Positions 45,288 through 55,080 are shown, counted from the stretch's first letter. The stretch: DNA of 64,000 nucleotides from Methylobacterium nodulans ORS 2060 (GCF_000022085.1 NC_011887.1:372001-436000), one strand, 5' to 3'. Notes: generated by a model not told the origin, from the sequence alone. Numbers and translations are program-made.

Positions 45288-46190
45288 TTATCTTCGCTCG
45301 CCGGCATAATTGATGCAAGTATCCACAAACCTGCCTACCTCAGCCAGGGCTGCTCGACCTGCTGCAAGCTGTGGGTAGAAGAGGTGCCAGGCGTGGATCA
45401 TCTCAGGCCAGATCCGGAGCGTGACGCTAACGTCCGCGCCTCCAGCCGCTCCTGCGAGGCGCACAGCGTCATCGAGGAGTGTTTCAGAAGAGCCGACCTG
45501 GATCAGCATAGGGGGAAGGCCGCGTAGGTCAGCGTAAAGAGGCGAGATCAGGGGATCGTGCGGATCAGCGCTGTTCAGGTAGGCGCGCGCCAGTTCAGCA
45601 AGGTAGGGCTTCTGGATCAGTGGATCGACTGCCGCTTTGGTGATCAGGCTGTCACCGCTCAAGGTAAGGTCAACCCAGGGTGAGCTGAGCCACACGCACC
45701 CTGGCAAGGGCTCCCCAGCTTCGCGCAGACGGAGCAACGTCGCGAGGGCAAGACCCCCGCCTGCGCTCTCGCCGGATAGAACGATGCGACGGGGCGCAAC
45801 CCCGCGCTCTATGACGAAGCGGTAGCCCGCGAGAGCGTCGTCGAGGGCAGCGGGAAACGGGTGCTCGGGTGTGAGACGATAATCGAGCGCGAGCGTGCGC
45901 GCCTGGGCCTCACGTCCGGCCTGCGCGACCACGTGGCGATGACTGTCGAGGGAGCCTGCCATGTAGCCCCCGCCGTGGAGGAAGATGAGGACGCGATTAG
46001 GGTCCGCACCCGGAGTGACGGTCCACTCAGCTGGGACGCCTCCTGCGTCGGCAGCGGTGACGCTCACGTCCGCGGGGAGCGCGTAGCGTCGGCCGAAGCT
46101 GTTCATCCGCTCCCGTCGTGCGGCGGGGTCCGTCGGCCGCGGCTGCGCGAGCAGAAGGTGCCGAATGGCATCGATTTCGGAAACCGTCAT
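45288..46190 (-). CDS. alpha/beta hydrolase (hormone-sensitive lipase-like)
   Basis: 300 residues. Oxyanion-hole motif RVLIFLHGGGYMAGSLDSHR, nucleophile elbow IVLSGESAGGGLALATLLRL (Ser in GESAG), acid in the PPMLIQVGSSETLLDDAVRL region, and His in IWPEMIHAWHLFYP. This is the HSL/family IV esterase layout. No signal peptide, so it is cytosolic. It follows the FAD monooxygenase gene on the same strand with a 16-base gap, so the two may act together on an aromatic or ester substrate. Confidence 0.92.
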   Translation of the reverse strand: MTVSEIDAIRHLLLAQPRPTDPAARRERMNSFGRRYALPADVSVTAADAGGVPAEWTVTPGADPNRVLIFLHGGGYMAGSLDSHRHVVAQAGREAQARTLALDYRLTPEHPFPAALDDALAGYRFVIERGVAPRRIVLSGESAGGGLALATLLRLREAGEPLPGCVWLSSPWVDLTLSGDSLITKAAVDPLIQKPYLAELARAYLNSADPHDPLISPLYADLRGLPPMLIQVGSSETLLDDAVRLAGAAGGADVSVTLRIWPEMIHAWHLFYPQLAAGRAALAEVGRFVDTCINYAGERR

Positions 46191-46206
46191 CGCACTGCCT
46201 CGTCGC

Positions 46207-48158
46207 TCACGTCATGAACCTGTCGAAGAAAGCCGGCAGCTCGGTATGAGCATCGAGCGGCAGGACATGCGCGACATACTGGTCCGGTCGCACGACGACG
46301 ATGCAGCCGGTCGCCCGCACGATGCCGCGCGTCTCGAAAATGTCGCCAGCTTTGAAGTCGGGACAGAACACCTTCTCGTAATCGACGAGGCCGTAGTGGC
46401 CCTTCCGGGGCCGGAGAAGGGGCGGCATCGCACCAGGGGCCAGTTGGCGATGGCCCTGCTGGAAGATCGCCGCACGTCAATGACGGAATCGATGTCGGCG
46501 CCGGCCGGCGTGCAGCGCCGGACGGGAGCGCCCGGGGCCTCGGCCAGGAACGTGCACAGCGCACGCAACTTCGATGACGGGGCATCGGGCTCCTCCGCGT
46601 CGGCGAAGAGAAACAGACGCCAGCGACCGTCGGCCTTGACTGTATGACCCAGCTGGAGCGGCCTGGCATCCGCCAGACGGATCACCGGCGCCGAGTGGAA
46701 GCGCATGCCGATCACCAGACCCTCGGCCAGGCGCTGGTAGGTAGGCTCGGCGGAGATGAGCGAGGGGGCGTAGCAGGTCTCCGTCCCCGCCGTGAAGCGG
46801 CTTTGCTTGAGGAAGTATCTCTGGAACTCGGCCGGATCCACGCCGTCGCCCCCAGCCTCACCGGGGCGCTTAGGCGCGGCGCCGAACATTCGCGCGAACT
46901 TGCGGTCGAAGTCGATGAGTTCCTGGGCGACCGCGCGGCGTTCCGCCGAGTAGGTGTGGAGGATGCCTGCCGAGCAGTGCCCGCGGATGACGGCGGCGAG
47001 CTTCCAGCCAAGGTTGAACGCATCCTGCATCGAGACGTTCATGCCCTGTCCGGCCTTGGGGCTGTGGGTGTGACACGCATCGCCGGCGATGAACACGCTG
47101 GGACAGCGCCGATCGATGTCCTCCTCCGGCACGTCGTCGAACTTGTCACAGGGCCGCTGGCCGATCTCGTAGACTGACCACCACGCGACTTCCTTCACCT
47201 CGAGGGTGTAGGGGTGCAGGATGCGCTGCGCCGCCGCGATCAGATGGTCGACCGTGATGGCGCGATCCGCCACGCGCTCGTTCGCATTGAGCTTGTCGAG
47301 TTCGATGTACATCCGAACCAGGTAGCCGCCCTCGCGAGGGATGATGAGAAGGCTGCCTTCGTTCGCTGAGTGGATGGCCGTCTTGAGGCGGATGTCGGGG
47401 AAGTCCGTAAGCGCCAGGACCTCCATGACGCCCCAGGCTTGATTGGCGGAGTCGCCGTGAACCGCACGTCCAAGCGCCTTACGCACGCTGTTGTGGGCTC
47501 CGTCGCACCCGACCACGCACCGCGCGCGTACAGTTTCCACCTCGCCCCTGTGCGCGTCGTCGAGCCGCTCCAGCCTGACCGTTACAGGGTAACGGGAAGA
47601 GCCATTCGGTTCACCCGAGCAACCCAGCCCAAGGGGCGCAATGCTGAGATCCAAGAAGCTGCGCGCGTAGCTCGGCTCCAGTCGGCTGGGAGAGTTGCGC
47701 ATGACGTCAAGATAAAAATCATGCACCCGCGCCTGGTTCATGATGACGTGCGGGAATTCGGACAAGCCATCCTCGGTGTCCTGGATCCGGCCGGTGCGGA
47801 CGATCGTGGTCCGTTGACTGTCGTCGGGGTTCCAGAAGCACGTCTCGTTAACCCAGTAGGCTTCCTTAAGGACGCGCTCGCTGAAGCCGAACGCCTCGAA
47901 CATCTCCATTGTCCGGCACGCGATCCCGTCGGCCTGGCCGACGAGGAGCCTGCCCGGCTTTTGGTCAACGATCCGGGTCGTGATGTCGGGAAAGGCGGCG
48001 AGTTGCGTCGCGAGCGTCAGACCTGTCGGTCCGCAGCCTATGATGAGAACGTCCACGTGCTCGGGCAGACCGCCCCCTGGTTGCATCGCATTATCCTGAC
48101 GCGCCGGCTCGGAAATGCCTGGATCTCCGGGCTTGTAGCCGTTGAGGTGGAATTGCAT
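46207..48158 (-). pseudogene. FAD-dependent aromatic (phenol-type) monooxygenase, frameshifted near the C-terminus
   Basis: The N-terminal FAD fold is VDVLIIGCGPTGLTLATQLA, then the DG motif ARCVVGCDGAHNSVRKALGR and the GD motif VFIAGDACHTHSPKAGQGMN. The C-terminal thioredoxin-like domain begins normally (PLQLGHTVKADGRWRLFLFA, SVIDVR). One missing G in a GCGGG run near 46470 then shifts the frame. The true end, GHYGLVDYEKVFCPDFKAGD and VVVRPDQYVAHVLPLDAHTE, is in the neighbouring frame and stops at 46207. The catalytic domain is complete. The single indel could be a real mutation or a sequencing error. Confidence 0.85.
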
Positions 48159-48245
48159 GGGCGCAATCTCTCGGTTTGTGGCTAGGCCGGGAATCTGCTG
48201 TGCGATGCGTCAGGTCCAATACGCTGATCGTTGCTGCTGGCTATG

Positions 48246-48401
48246 CTAATCAACAAATTTGCCGTGTCGATCCTGACGACGCGGATCGGGCGCAACATCC
48301 TGACGGCACGGATGTAATCGGCTTGCGTCTTGGTGCCGAAGCCGGATGGTCGTATCCTCGATCATGCGACGGCGCAGCGGGCTGACGGGTTGGTTGCTCA
48401 T
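48246..48401 (-). pseudogene. tyrosine recombinase N-terminal remnant
   Basis: From ATG 48401: MSNQPVSPLRRRMIEDTTIR. The next frame gives TKTQADYIRAV, the opening of the IS91-associated phage-type integrases (...MTIRxxxPKTQxDYIRxVxxF...). A frameshift and early truncation leave no catalytic residues. Confidence 0.55.
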
Positions 48402-48512
48402 GAGGGGCTCCTGTCCGAGACCAGGGGGACCCCGCGATCTTCGGACAGGCCGCGCCGGGCCGATCACGCCAACTGCTTGCAAAACGCCCTACCGCGGAAG
48501 CGGTTTAGTTTT

Positions 48513-48599
48513 CTGACCCAAAGCGGCCCTTCGTGCCACGTGTAAGGAATCTCCGGAAGCAAGCGTTTTCCAGACATTTGATTTCCTGACACGGTTTCC
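48513..48599 (+). repeat. dispersed repeat B, copy 2
   Basis: Shares CCAAAGCGGCCC, GGAAGCAAG and ATTTGATTTCCTGACACGGT-TTCC with copy 1 at 45128-45214. Both copies are on the plus strand in gaps between minus-strand genes. Confidence 0.6.
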
Positions 48600-48712
48600 T
48601 GGCATCCGCCGCTACGCGGGGCTCTCGCGTCAAGCATGTCAGCGGGGGCGGCCTCCTGAACTGTCAGGAATCGGTTGTTTTCTAGACATGTAAGGATCAC
48701 GCGTTCGAGGAA

Positions 48713-49624
48713 TCAGGAGGTCTGGAGAGCCAAGGTCACGCCGCCAAGCGTGAGGGCGAGGGACACGAACTGACGGGGGCCGAGCGGCTCTCCCAAGATC
48801 ACCGCAGCTGACAGCACTCCGATCAATGGCACGAGAAGCATCCCGGTTGAGGCGACGGCGGGTGGAAGCCGGCGCAGAGTCGCGAACCACGCGAGATAGC
48901 AGAGGCCCATCGGGACGAGCGTCATGTAGGCCAGAACCGACCATCCGGCCGAGTTCAGACCGCCGAGGTTCGGCCGCTCGAACACAAGGCCAATCAAGAT
49001 CATTGGCAGACAGCCGAGCCCGACCTGCCACGCCACGGCTGTGATTGGCGGCAGCGGGAGAGGCGTGCAGTTCAGGACTGTCCCGAGCGCGAAAAGCACA
49101 GCGGCGCTAAAGGCAAAGCCGATACCCAGGAGCTTGCCCGTATCCAGGTTGAACCCCCGTGCGCTCAAGAGGACGCTCACGCCCGCCATGCCGAGCAGGA
49201 GGGCGCCAGTGCCGCGGCGTGTTGGCCGGCTGCCCAGGATAGGCCAGGCCAAGAGCGTCGCCCAGATCGGCATCGTGTAAACGAGGAGGGCGCCTTCGCC
49301 GACATCGAGCCACTTCATGCAGAGGGTGGAGAAGCCCATCCAGGCGAAGACATTGGTGAAGGCGGCGAAGAGCAGCCGGGGAATGACGTGCCGAGGAGCC
49401 TTGAGGCTCTCGCCATACAGCACGGCAACGCCGGTCAAGAGAAATGCGGCGGCCGCTCCGGCGACGCCGCGTGCGAACAGGGGTGGCCACTCGCGCAGCA
49501 GGAACTTCATGGCAGGCCAGTTCAGGGCCCAGCCAAGTGCGGTTGCAGCCAGGCAGAGAAAGCCGATCCATCGGGCGCTGAGGGGGGCTTTCAACTGACA
49601 CTCCCAGCGTGAGTTTGTCTGCAC
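48713..49624 (-). CDS. DMT/EamA family transporter
   Basis: 303 residues, ten predicted membrane helices. EamA features are ALGWALNWPAMKFLLREWPP, ARGVAGAAAAFLLTGVAVLY, MKWLDVGEGALLVYTMPIWA and, in the second repeat, VASTGMLLVPLIGVLSAAVI-LGEPLG. This type exports amino acids or small metabolites; the substrate is not predictable. Single gene between integrase debris and a repeat copy. Confidence 0.9.
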   Translation of the reverse strand: MQTNSRWECQLKAPLSARWIGFLCLAATALGWALNWPAMKFLLREWPPLFARGVAGAAAAFLLTGVAVLYGESLKAPRHVIPRLLFAAFTNVFAWMGFSTLCMKWLDVGEGALLVYTMPIWATLLAWPILGSRPTRRGTGALLLGMAGVSVLLSARGFNLDTGKLLGIGFAFSAAVLFALGTVLNCTPLPLPPITAVAWQVGLGCLPMILIGLVFERPNLGGLNSAGWSVLAYMTLVPMGLCYLAWFATLRRLPPAVASTGMLLVPLIGVLSAAVILGEPLGPRQFVSLALTLGGVTLALQTS

Positions 49625-50197
49625 GACGGAGATCCTCTAGCACGGCTGTGCACCCCGCCTAATGCGAACCACTCAGGTGCCCACGAGCCAGTGTTTGTGG
49701 CCTGCCTCAGAAATCGAAATCGGACCTCAACGCGGGGCTCCCGGGCGAAGGCGGCAAGCTGGGCAGGTATGCCTGACGACCCGTGAACACCGACGCGTTC
49801 GCGTTTGCGACAGGCCCCTCGGGGGCGGATTTCTGTAGATCGCTAAAGAGAGTGATGCCGCAGGTCGAGGGCTCTCGCTCGTTCAACCTGGCCCGGCGCA
49901 TGGATCGTGCGTGAGCAGAACCAGCTGCCCGCTCATTGCTCCGGCTTCGCTTCAATGAACAAAGCATGTAACCGGGGCAGCTCAGCTCCGTTCTGCGGCC
50001 TGTTTCAGAGTTTGGGACACGCCGGCGGACTTCTTTGCTACTGTCTAGCTACATCACTGCAGGGGACACAATCCAGCCTGAGGCTATGGCCGAACTTAAA
50101 GCTCTCAGTTAGACTGACCCCAGGGTCCGTGAGACAGCCAACCACTTGCAATGGGTTCGTTTCCGGCCTGGTACAAAATACCAGTCAGGTCGGTACC
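49625..50197. other. intergenic with dispersed repeat A copy
   Basis: No gene recognised in about 570 bases. It carries repeat A copy 3 (49752-49812, minus) and the likely promoter of the TPR gene, although no clear -35/-10 boxes were fixed. Confidence 0.4.
49752..49812 (-). repeat. dispersed repeat A, copy 3
   Basis: On the minus strand: CTGTCGCAAACGCGAACGCG, GTGTTCACGGGTCGTCAGGC, ATACCTGCCCAGCTTGCCG. Its frame (PVANANASVFTGRQAYLPSL) is open and parallels copy 2. The CCGGCCCATGAT extension of copies 1 and 2 is absent. Confidence 0.6.
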
Positions 50198-51376
50198 ATG
50201 CAGCAGATTTATGTATTGACGTCATCATTAGCCTTGCTAGCGCTGACAACATCAGCTGTTCAAGCTTTGGATGCGGCTGGCTATCTCAACCGGGGGATCA
50301 CCTACTACGGTAATCGTGAGTACGAGCAGGCAATAGCGGACTACAATGAAGCTATTCGGATCGAACCCGGTCTCGCGCTGGCCTACTTGGGACGTGGAAG
50401 CGTGTATGAAAGTAGGCGTGAGTACGATCAGGCAATGGCTGACTACAATAAAGCTATTCGGATCGACCCTAAATACGCGATCGCCTACAATTATCGTGGA
50501 AATGTTTACGTTAGCAAGGGCGAGTATGATCGGGCAATTGCCGATTACAGTATGGCCATCAGAATTGATCCCGAGTACACAGATGCCTACGACAACCGTG
50601 GCTACATCTATCAAAACAAACATGAGTACGATCGTGCAATCGCAGATTACAATGAGGCAATCCGGATCAACCCTGAGCTCGTATCGGCTTATTTCAACCG
50701 TGGTCTCATCTACTACAACATGGGGAATTACGATCTAGCAATAGCAGACTACGGCAATGCCATTCGGATAGAACCTAATCATAAGAGCGCCTACAACAAT
50801 CGTGGTCTCGCCTACTTTGGCAAGGGTGAGTATGATCGAGCAATATCAGACTATGATGAAGCTATCCGAATTGATCCAAGTTACACAAGCGCCTATATTA
50901 ATCGAGCAAATCTCAACGACATCATAGGAGATATAGATAAAGCATTAATAGACTACAAGAATGTAATACTACTCGATCTAAACCATGAAATAGCCTACAT
51001 CAATCGCGCTCTCATCTACCAGAACAAGAACAATTACGATCTAGCAATAACAGATTGTAATAATGCCATTCGCATAAAGCCTAAACACGCAAATAGCTAT
51101 TTCATTCGTGGTGGTATTTACTACGACAAAACTGAATACGACCGGGCAGCGGTGGATTATAGCGAGGCTATCAGGATCGATCCCAAGTACGCACTGGCCT
51201 ATTTTAATCGTGGGTTGGCATACCTCAATAAAAATGAACCTAGACGATCTCTTACCGACTTTGCTGAGGCTGTCCGGCTTAAACCGGAACTGGAGAAGAA
51301 CGACAACTTTCTGAAGGCGCGTGCCGATGCGCAGGCGGCTCTGACCCGCTCTCAAGAGCAGCGCCGGCGGCCGTAG
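50198..51376 (+). CDS. exported TPR-repeat protein
   Basis: 392 residues from ATG 50198. The signal peptide MQQIYVLTSSLALLALTTSA (VQA) is followed by ten consecutive 34-residue TPR units of the form YxNRGxxYxxxxEYDxAIADYxxAIRIxPxxxxA (first YLNRGITYYGNREYEQAIAD, last YFNRGLAYLNKNEPRRSLTD). A short polar tail follows. The central units are unusually AT-rich for this window. A periplasmic protein-protein interaction scaffold is likely. The frame extends upstream to 49907, but only the 50198 start yields a signal peptide. Confidence 0.88.
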   Translation: MQQIYVLTSSLALLALTTSAVQALDAAGYLNRGITYYGNREYEQAIADYNEAIRIEPGLALAYLGRGSVYESRREYDQAMADYNKAIRIDPKYAIAYNYRGNVYVSKGEYDRAIADYSMAIRIDPEYTDAYDNRGYIYQNKHEYDRAIADYNEAIRINPELVSAYFNRGLIYYNMGNYDLAIADYGNAIRIEPNHKSAYNNRGLAYFGKGEYDRAISDYDEAIRIDPSYTSAYINRANLNDIIGDIDKALIDYKNVILLDLNHEIAYINRALIYQNKNNYDLAITDCNNAIRIKPKHANSYFIRGGIYYDKTEYDRAAVDYSEAIRIDPKYALAYFNRGLAYLNKNEPRRSLTDFAEAVRLKPELEKNDNFLKARADAQAALTRSQEQRRRP

Positions 51377-51838
51377 CAGCCACGTCTATCCAATCGAGTA
51401 TACCTCAAATCAAATGTATCAGTGTAGCAGCCTTCGCCCACGCACGTAGGGACAAACTTTAACCCGCAAGCGCTTGAGGGCGCAGGTGCTTTCCGGGTCC
51501 GCTCATGTGTACCCGGGTTAGCTGCGCCTCGTCCGCAGACGAGGTTTTCGGGGTCTTGCGACCCTTTGTTTCGCGCTTCGACGCGGGAGGCACGCCCCGC
51601 TCCACGCCCGCGGACTGTCCGCGGTGAAGGATGGCGAGTGCCGCGTTGAGGCCGACATTCACTTTAGTGACCACACGATACGCACTCGAATTGAGAGTGT
51701 GAGCATTGGATCGCAGCCTCAACAACACCGCAGTTCGTACAAGTCTGCGATGTGTGCCGGGGATCGACGGTCAGCAGGTAACCGCCACGCTCTTCCAGCT
51801 TGTAGCTCAGATCAGACGGCCGGCGACCCCCGCCTCTG
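51377..51838. other. intergenic, nothing recognised
   Basis: About 460 bases after the TPR gene. The ORF at 51459-51728 (minus) has mixed composition and no recognisable domain. No terminator with a T-run was seen. Confidence 0.35.
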
Positions 51839-52087
51839 TCAGCGCATGCGGGTCATCAGACGCAGCGCTTCGATGTCGAACCGAGTGAAGCGCTGACGCC
51901 CACTGGGCCGCACACTCTCGCGCGCACCGTAAGGGCCCGACACCACCAGCGGCTCTGCGCGCTGATTGTACCCGCAGGTGAAGCAAGCGGTCGGAGCGTA
52001 GGTCTCAATCAGGGGACGCGCCTGCAGGGGTGTGACGGCGGCAAGCAGACCGGCACAGGCCGGCAGAGCGAGAAGGCGCACAAACAT
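51839..52087 (-). CDS. small secreted hypothetical protein
   Basis: 82 residues from ATG 52087 with AAGGAG seven bases upstream. The signal peptide MFVRLLALPACAGLLAAVTP (LQA) is followed by a short mature part containing a CFTCG pair (IETYAPTACFTCGYNQRAEP) and a basic end (QRFTRFDIEALRLMTRMR). The Cys pair could bind metal or form a disulfide in the periplasm. No named family. Confidence 0.65.
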   Translation of the reverse strand: MFVRLLALPACAGLLAAVTPLQARPLIETYAPTACFTCGYNQRAEPLVVSGPYGARESVRPSGRQRFTRFDIEALRLMTRMR

Positions 52088-52950
52088 AGAGGCTCCTTGC
52101 ACGGGCGCTGGTGGTACACGCATGCCGCGTTGGCGAAATTTAGTTGGTGATTGCAGAGGCGCAATGCAAGTATCTATCATGAATTATTGTGAGCAGTCTC
52201 ACACCAGAGTACGCGTGATTAGGAATTTTTGAGGCAGACCTATACGGCGGCTCCCGTGCCTGCAGCAACGTCTGCACCTTCTTCAGCAACGCCGCGTCGG
52301 CTCCGACTGTTCGCCCGTCTTCGCTGCGGCCAACGCGCGGGCACGGCGGGCCCGTGGAGCCCCGGCGCCAGTTCGCCGGCGGATGCACTCCCGCGCCGCT
52401 GCGCCCGCCTGTAAGCCTCCCCGCGCCGTCCAGAGCCATGCCAACGGCTCAGGTCGCCCATAAGCAAAGCTCACCGGGAACCGGTCTGATTCTGGGCGAG
52501 AAGGTCCGAGGCGAGCCAGAATCGGCGCTTGAAGCTGCTCTTGCACGGCTTGGGAGGGGTCTAGCTTTACAGCTGCAGGCGGCTTTTTCGCCCGATCTGT
52601 GTGACGTCAGCCCCGTGAGGCCACCGCCCTGAACGCCCAACGAAAACACCGCCTGCAACTGTAGTGGTCGCGCTTGCGGCCGGAGCACATCATTGATCTT
52701 CACATTCGCGACATGAGCCGATCCGCCGTGACTCACGGCAGATGCGCTCGATCCGTTCACGTCACGGGCGTGATCAGCGTCGTGCCATCGACCAGGGTGA
52801 ATGCGATGTAGCCGGCGGGGTGTAAGCCTCCCGTCTACTCTCTCTCGTCAGGACTGGCCTCTTCGGCCTGGCTTAAAGACCCTCCCATGCCGTCTTCACC
52901 ACCGGAGAATGAGGCAGCATCGTATCCACGAAACGGATCAGATTTCTTAA
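52088..52950. other. gene-poor stretch
   Basis: About 860 bases with no intact gene. A minus-strand tail GYIAFTLVDGTTLITPVT ending at 52762 may be the end of a lost gene. The rest is low-information GC-rich sequence. Confidence 0.35.
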
Positions 52951-53091
52951 CTATTGAGTCAGCTCCTCTTTAGGTATTGCATTGTGCTTGATAAGCAGAT
53001 TTATAACAGCACCCAGTGGAATGACTGATGCAGAAAGAGCATCCACAATGGGGCCGGTCTGGTTGATAACCGGGCTTTCTGCCTCAGACAT
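52951..53091 (-). CDS. small hydrophobic hypothetical protein
   Basis: 46 residues: MSEAESPVINQTGPIVDALS, ASVIPLGAVINLLIKHNAIP, KEELTQ. A strong AAGGAG lies eight bases before ATG 53091. Base composition is lower in GC than the flanks. It has one moderately hydrophobic stretch. A real small gene is likely, function unknown. Confidence 0.55.
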   Translation of the reverse strand: MSEAESPVINQTGPIVDALSASVIPLGAVINLLIKHNAIPKEELTQ

Positions 53092-53472
53092 CCCTGCTCT
53101 CCTTCACGACAACCTTCCTGAAACGTTCCAGCGCAATCTCGGAGCGCAGACGGCGCTCGCCTAGCAAAGTTTAGAGCGCTGCGCCGGCAGGCGTGTTCCT
53201 CTGAATCGGGTCGATCCTATCGAACCAGAACTTCTAGCCCGCCCGGTCCTGCCATGGCGGGCTCTTCTCGTCCCATACCGACCCTTATGCGAACCGGAAG
53301 AGGGCCAGCGGGCATGTCCGAAGGGGCTTCGAGAGGTCCACTGTCGGGTGACGAGCGGCCATTCCGACGGTACCTTCCGACGGCACCTATCGAAGGTCGG
53401 CACGTGGCGCATCTCGGCCATTCCGGTTGGACGAGGAGCCGTGATTGGCTGCCACCCACACCAGGGAAGAGA

Positions 53473-53745
53473 TCACGCCTCGGGTGCGCAGCGGCCCTGC
53501 GCGCGGTCGGCGGCATTCTTCGCAACAGCAAGCTTCTCGCACGCCCGCACCCGCCGCCGGTGGAAGGTGCTCTCCTGCCAGCCCTTAAGCCGGCACCACT
53601 CCGCAATCGAGGCCTCCGCGTCCCCGCCAGCCGCTCGGATCCGTGCGTAAGTCTTCAGCGCCAGGAGCTCGTCCTTGGCGGTCAGCACGGTGTGGGCAAA
53701 CGCCAGGATGTCGATGCTCGCGCTCGGCTGCTCCAGGTCGACCGG
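53473..53745 (-). pseudogene. truncated DUF6362-like phage protein
   Basis: Reads DLEQPSASIDILAFAHTVLT, LALKTYARIRAAGGDAEASI, EWCRLKGWQESTFHRRRVRA, ACEKLAVAKNAADRAQG. It is closely similar to the second half of the gene at 42968-43450, but an in-frame stop near 53747 and loss of the N-terminal part show truncation. Confidence 0.65.
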
Positions 53746-54137
53746 CGATCAGAGTGACCGCAGGTGCATCTGCTTCCGACCCGCCGTCGAGCCTCGAGGC
53801 GGGCCGGGCCAACCGGTGCTCTTGACCAGTTGCGGACTCTGAGAGCGTTCGCTTTCGGGCACTTCAATTTCATTGCCTCGAATGATTGATGGTGGCCGAG
53901 AGCAGTCGGTCTGCTTTCGGACGACCGAGACCGGAAAGCGGACACGGGTGCTTGGAATGAATTGATTTAATTGGAACAACCGCGCAGCCCGGCACCCCTG
54001 CGTCGCTGATACCATTCCACGCAAAGCGCGGACGAGCGAACCTCTAGGCATTTCAACGGACAGGTGTTGACCCGCTTTTGCCCAGCCGAATGACGCAACT
54101 GTTTCGCCACCTATAGCGCGACCTATCGGATATCGCT

Positions 54138-54956
54138 CTAGGATGATAGGACTTTGAGCTTTAGCGAAGCCCGCTCAATCTCCAAGTGCGGCCTGCTGTT
54201 TTGTGCCGCATCGGTTACAAGCCCCGTGATCGCGTCCATCGAGGCGATGTAGTAGGCGCTGACTTGGCGCCATTTGCTAACATCCGCTACCACCCAGGTC
54301 TCGCGAGCCCGGCTCATGGCCGCTCGCTTCACCTCGAGCCCAACCGGGGTGCTGTTCGTCATACCGCGCTCTGGATCAATGCCGGTGACACCCATGAAGT
54401 AGAGGTCGAAGTTGAGGCCGCGTAGCTCGGTGACGAGCGCGGGGCCGGTCGCCGCCAGGGTGCCGGGATCGACCTCGCCACCGAGCTGATGAACGGAGAG
54501 GCCGACGATCCCGGCGAGCTCCGCGCCGATGTTCACGGCATGCGTCACGATCCGGGCCGTCAGCCCTTCTGCGCGCGCCCGCTCCGCGATCGCGCGGCCG
54601 ACCTCCCGCGCCGTCGTCCCCGCGTCAAGGTAGACGCAGGATCCCGGTGTCACGAGCTGGGCTGCGGCTTGGCCGACTCGGTGCTTCGCGGCCGCATTCT
54701 CCTCGGCACGTCGGTGGTACCCCGGATCGGCGCCGGCGGCCGCTCTGGCGCCGCCGTGCACGCGCCGGACGAGGCCGCGTCGGCCGAGGTGGTCGAGGTC
54801 GCGCCGCAGGGTCATCTCCGAGACGCCGAACTGAAGGGCCAGCTCCGCGGTCGAGCGGACCCTTCCGTCGCGTAGAGCATCGACGATCCCATTCAGCCGC
54901 ACGTCGCGCAGCAAGGTCGGTCCCTCCATGCGGCCGATCGCGGCCGATAGCCTCAT
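54138..54956 (-). CDS. DeoR/GlpR family transcriptional repressor
   Basis: 272 residues. N-terminal HTH: RLNGIVDALRDGRVRSTAEL, ALQFGVSEMTLRRDLDHLGR, RGLVRRVHGGARAAAG, the DeoR family signature. The C-terminal sugar-phosphate sensor domain has GSCVYLDAGTTAREVGRAIA, VHQLGGEVDPGTLAATGPAL and FDLYFMGVTGIDPERGMTNS. It is divergent from the sugar-acid operon with about 120 bases between starts, which hold tandem AT-rich repeats. It probably represses that operon until a phosphorylated sugar acid intermediate accumulates. Confidence 0.92.
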   Translation of the reverse strand: MRLSAAIGRMEGPTLLRDVRLNGIVDALRDGRVRSTAELALQFGVSEMTLRRDLDHLGRRGLVRRVHGGARAAAGADPGYHRRAEENAAAKHRVGQAAAQLVTPGSCVYLDAGTTAREVGRAIAERARAEGLTARIVTHAVNIGAELAGIVGLSVHQLGGEVDPGTLAATGPALVTELRGLNFDLYFMGVTGIDPERGMTNSTPVGLEVKRAAMSRARETWVVADVSKWRQVSAYYIASMDAITGLVTDAAQNSRPHLEIERASLKLKVLSS

Positions 54957-55033
54957 CTCACGTCCCGGGCCGTCCTTCCACCGCCCTGGGCGATCGGAGG
55001 GTTGACAACGTCTGGCCGATCAGCGTTATAACA

Positions 55034-55056
55034 CAAACGAACAAAAACGAACAAAT
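55034..55056. promoter_or_regulatory. tandem DeoR-type operator repeats
   Basis: Two copies of CGAACAAA at a ten-base spacing (55038-55045, 55048-55055), within AAACGAACAAAAACGAACAA. DeoR/GlpR proteins commonly bind direct repeats of a TTTCGTT-like sequence, which is the complement of this. It lies between the divergent deoR-type gene and the operon start. Confidence 0.6.
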
Positions 55057-55062
55057 ACCAAC

Positions 55063-55080
55063 ATGAGCGAAGAGCGATGA
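55063..55080 (+). promoter_or_regulatory. five-codon upstream ORF overlapping the operon start
   Basis: ATG 55063 gives MSEER and its TGA (55078-55080) overlaps the ATG of the oxidase at 55077 (ATGA). The arrangement could couple translation of the oxidase to this tiny leader. It is equally possible that it is fortuitous. Confidence 0.35.

Noticed and set aside
49907..50197. Upstream extension of the TPR gene to 49907
   Set aside because: The added 97 codons lack TPR or other domain character, and they would bury a clear signal peptide starting at 50198.
52762..52830. Minus-strand tail GYIAFTLVDGTTLITPVT as a gene
   Set aside because: Only about 20 codons are open, with no start or upstream coding. 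At most a gene remnant.
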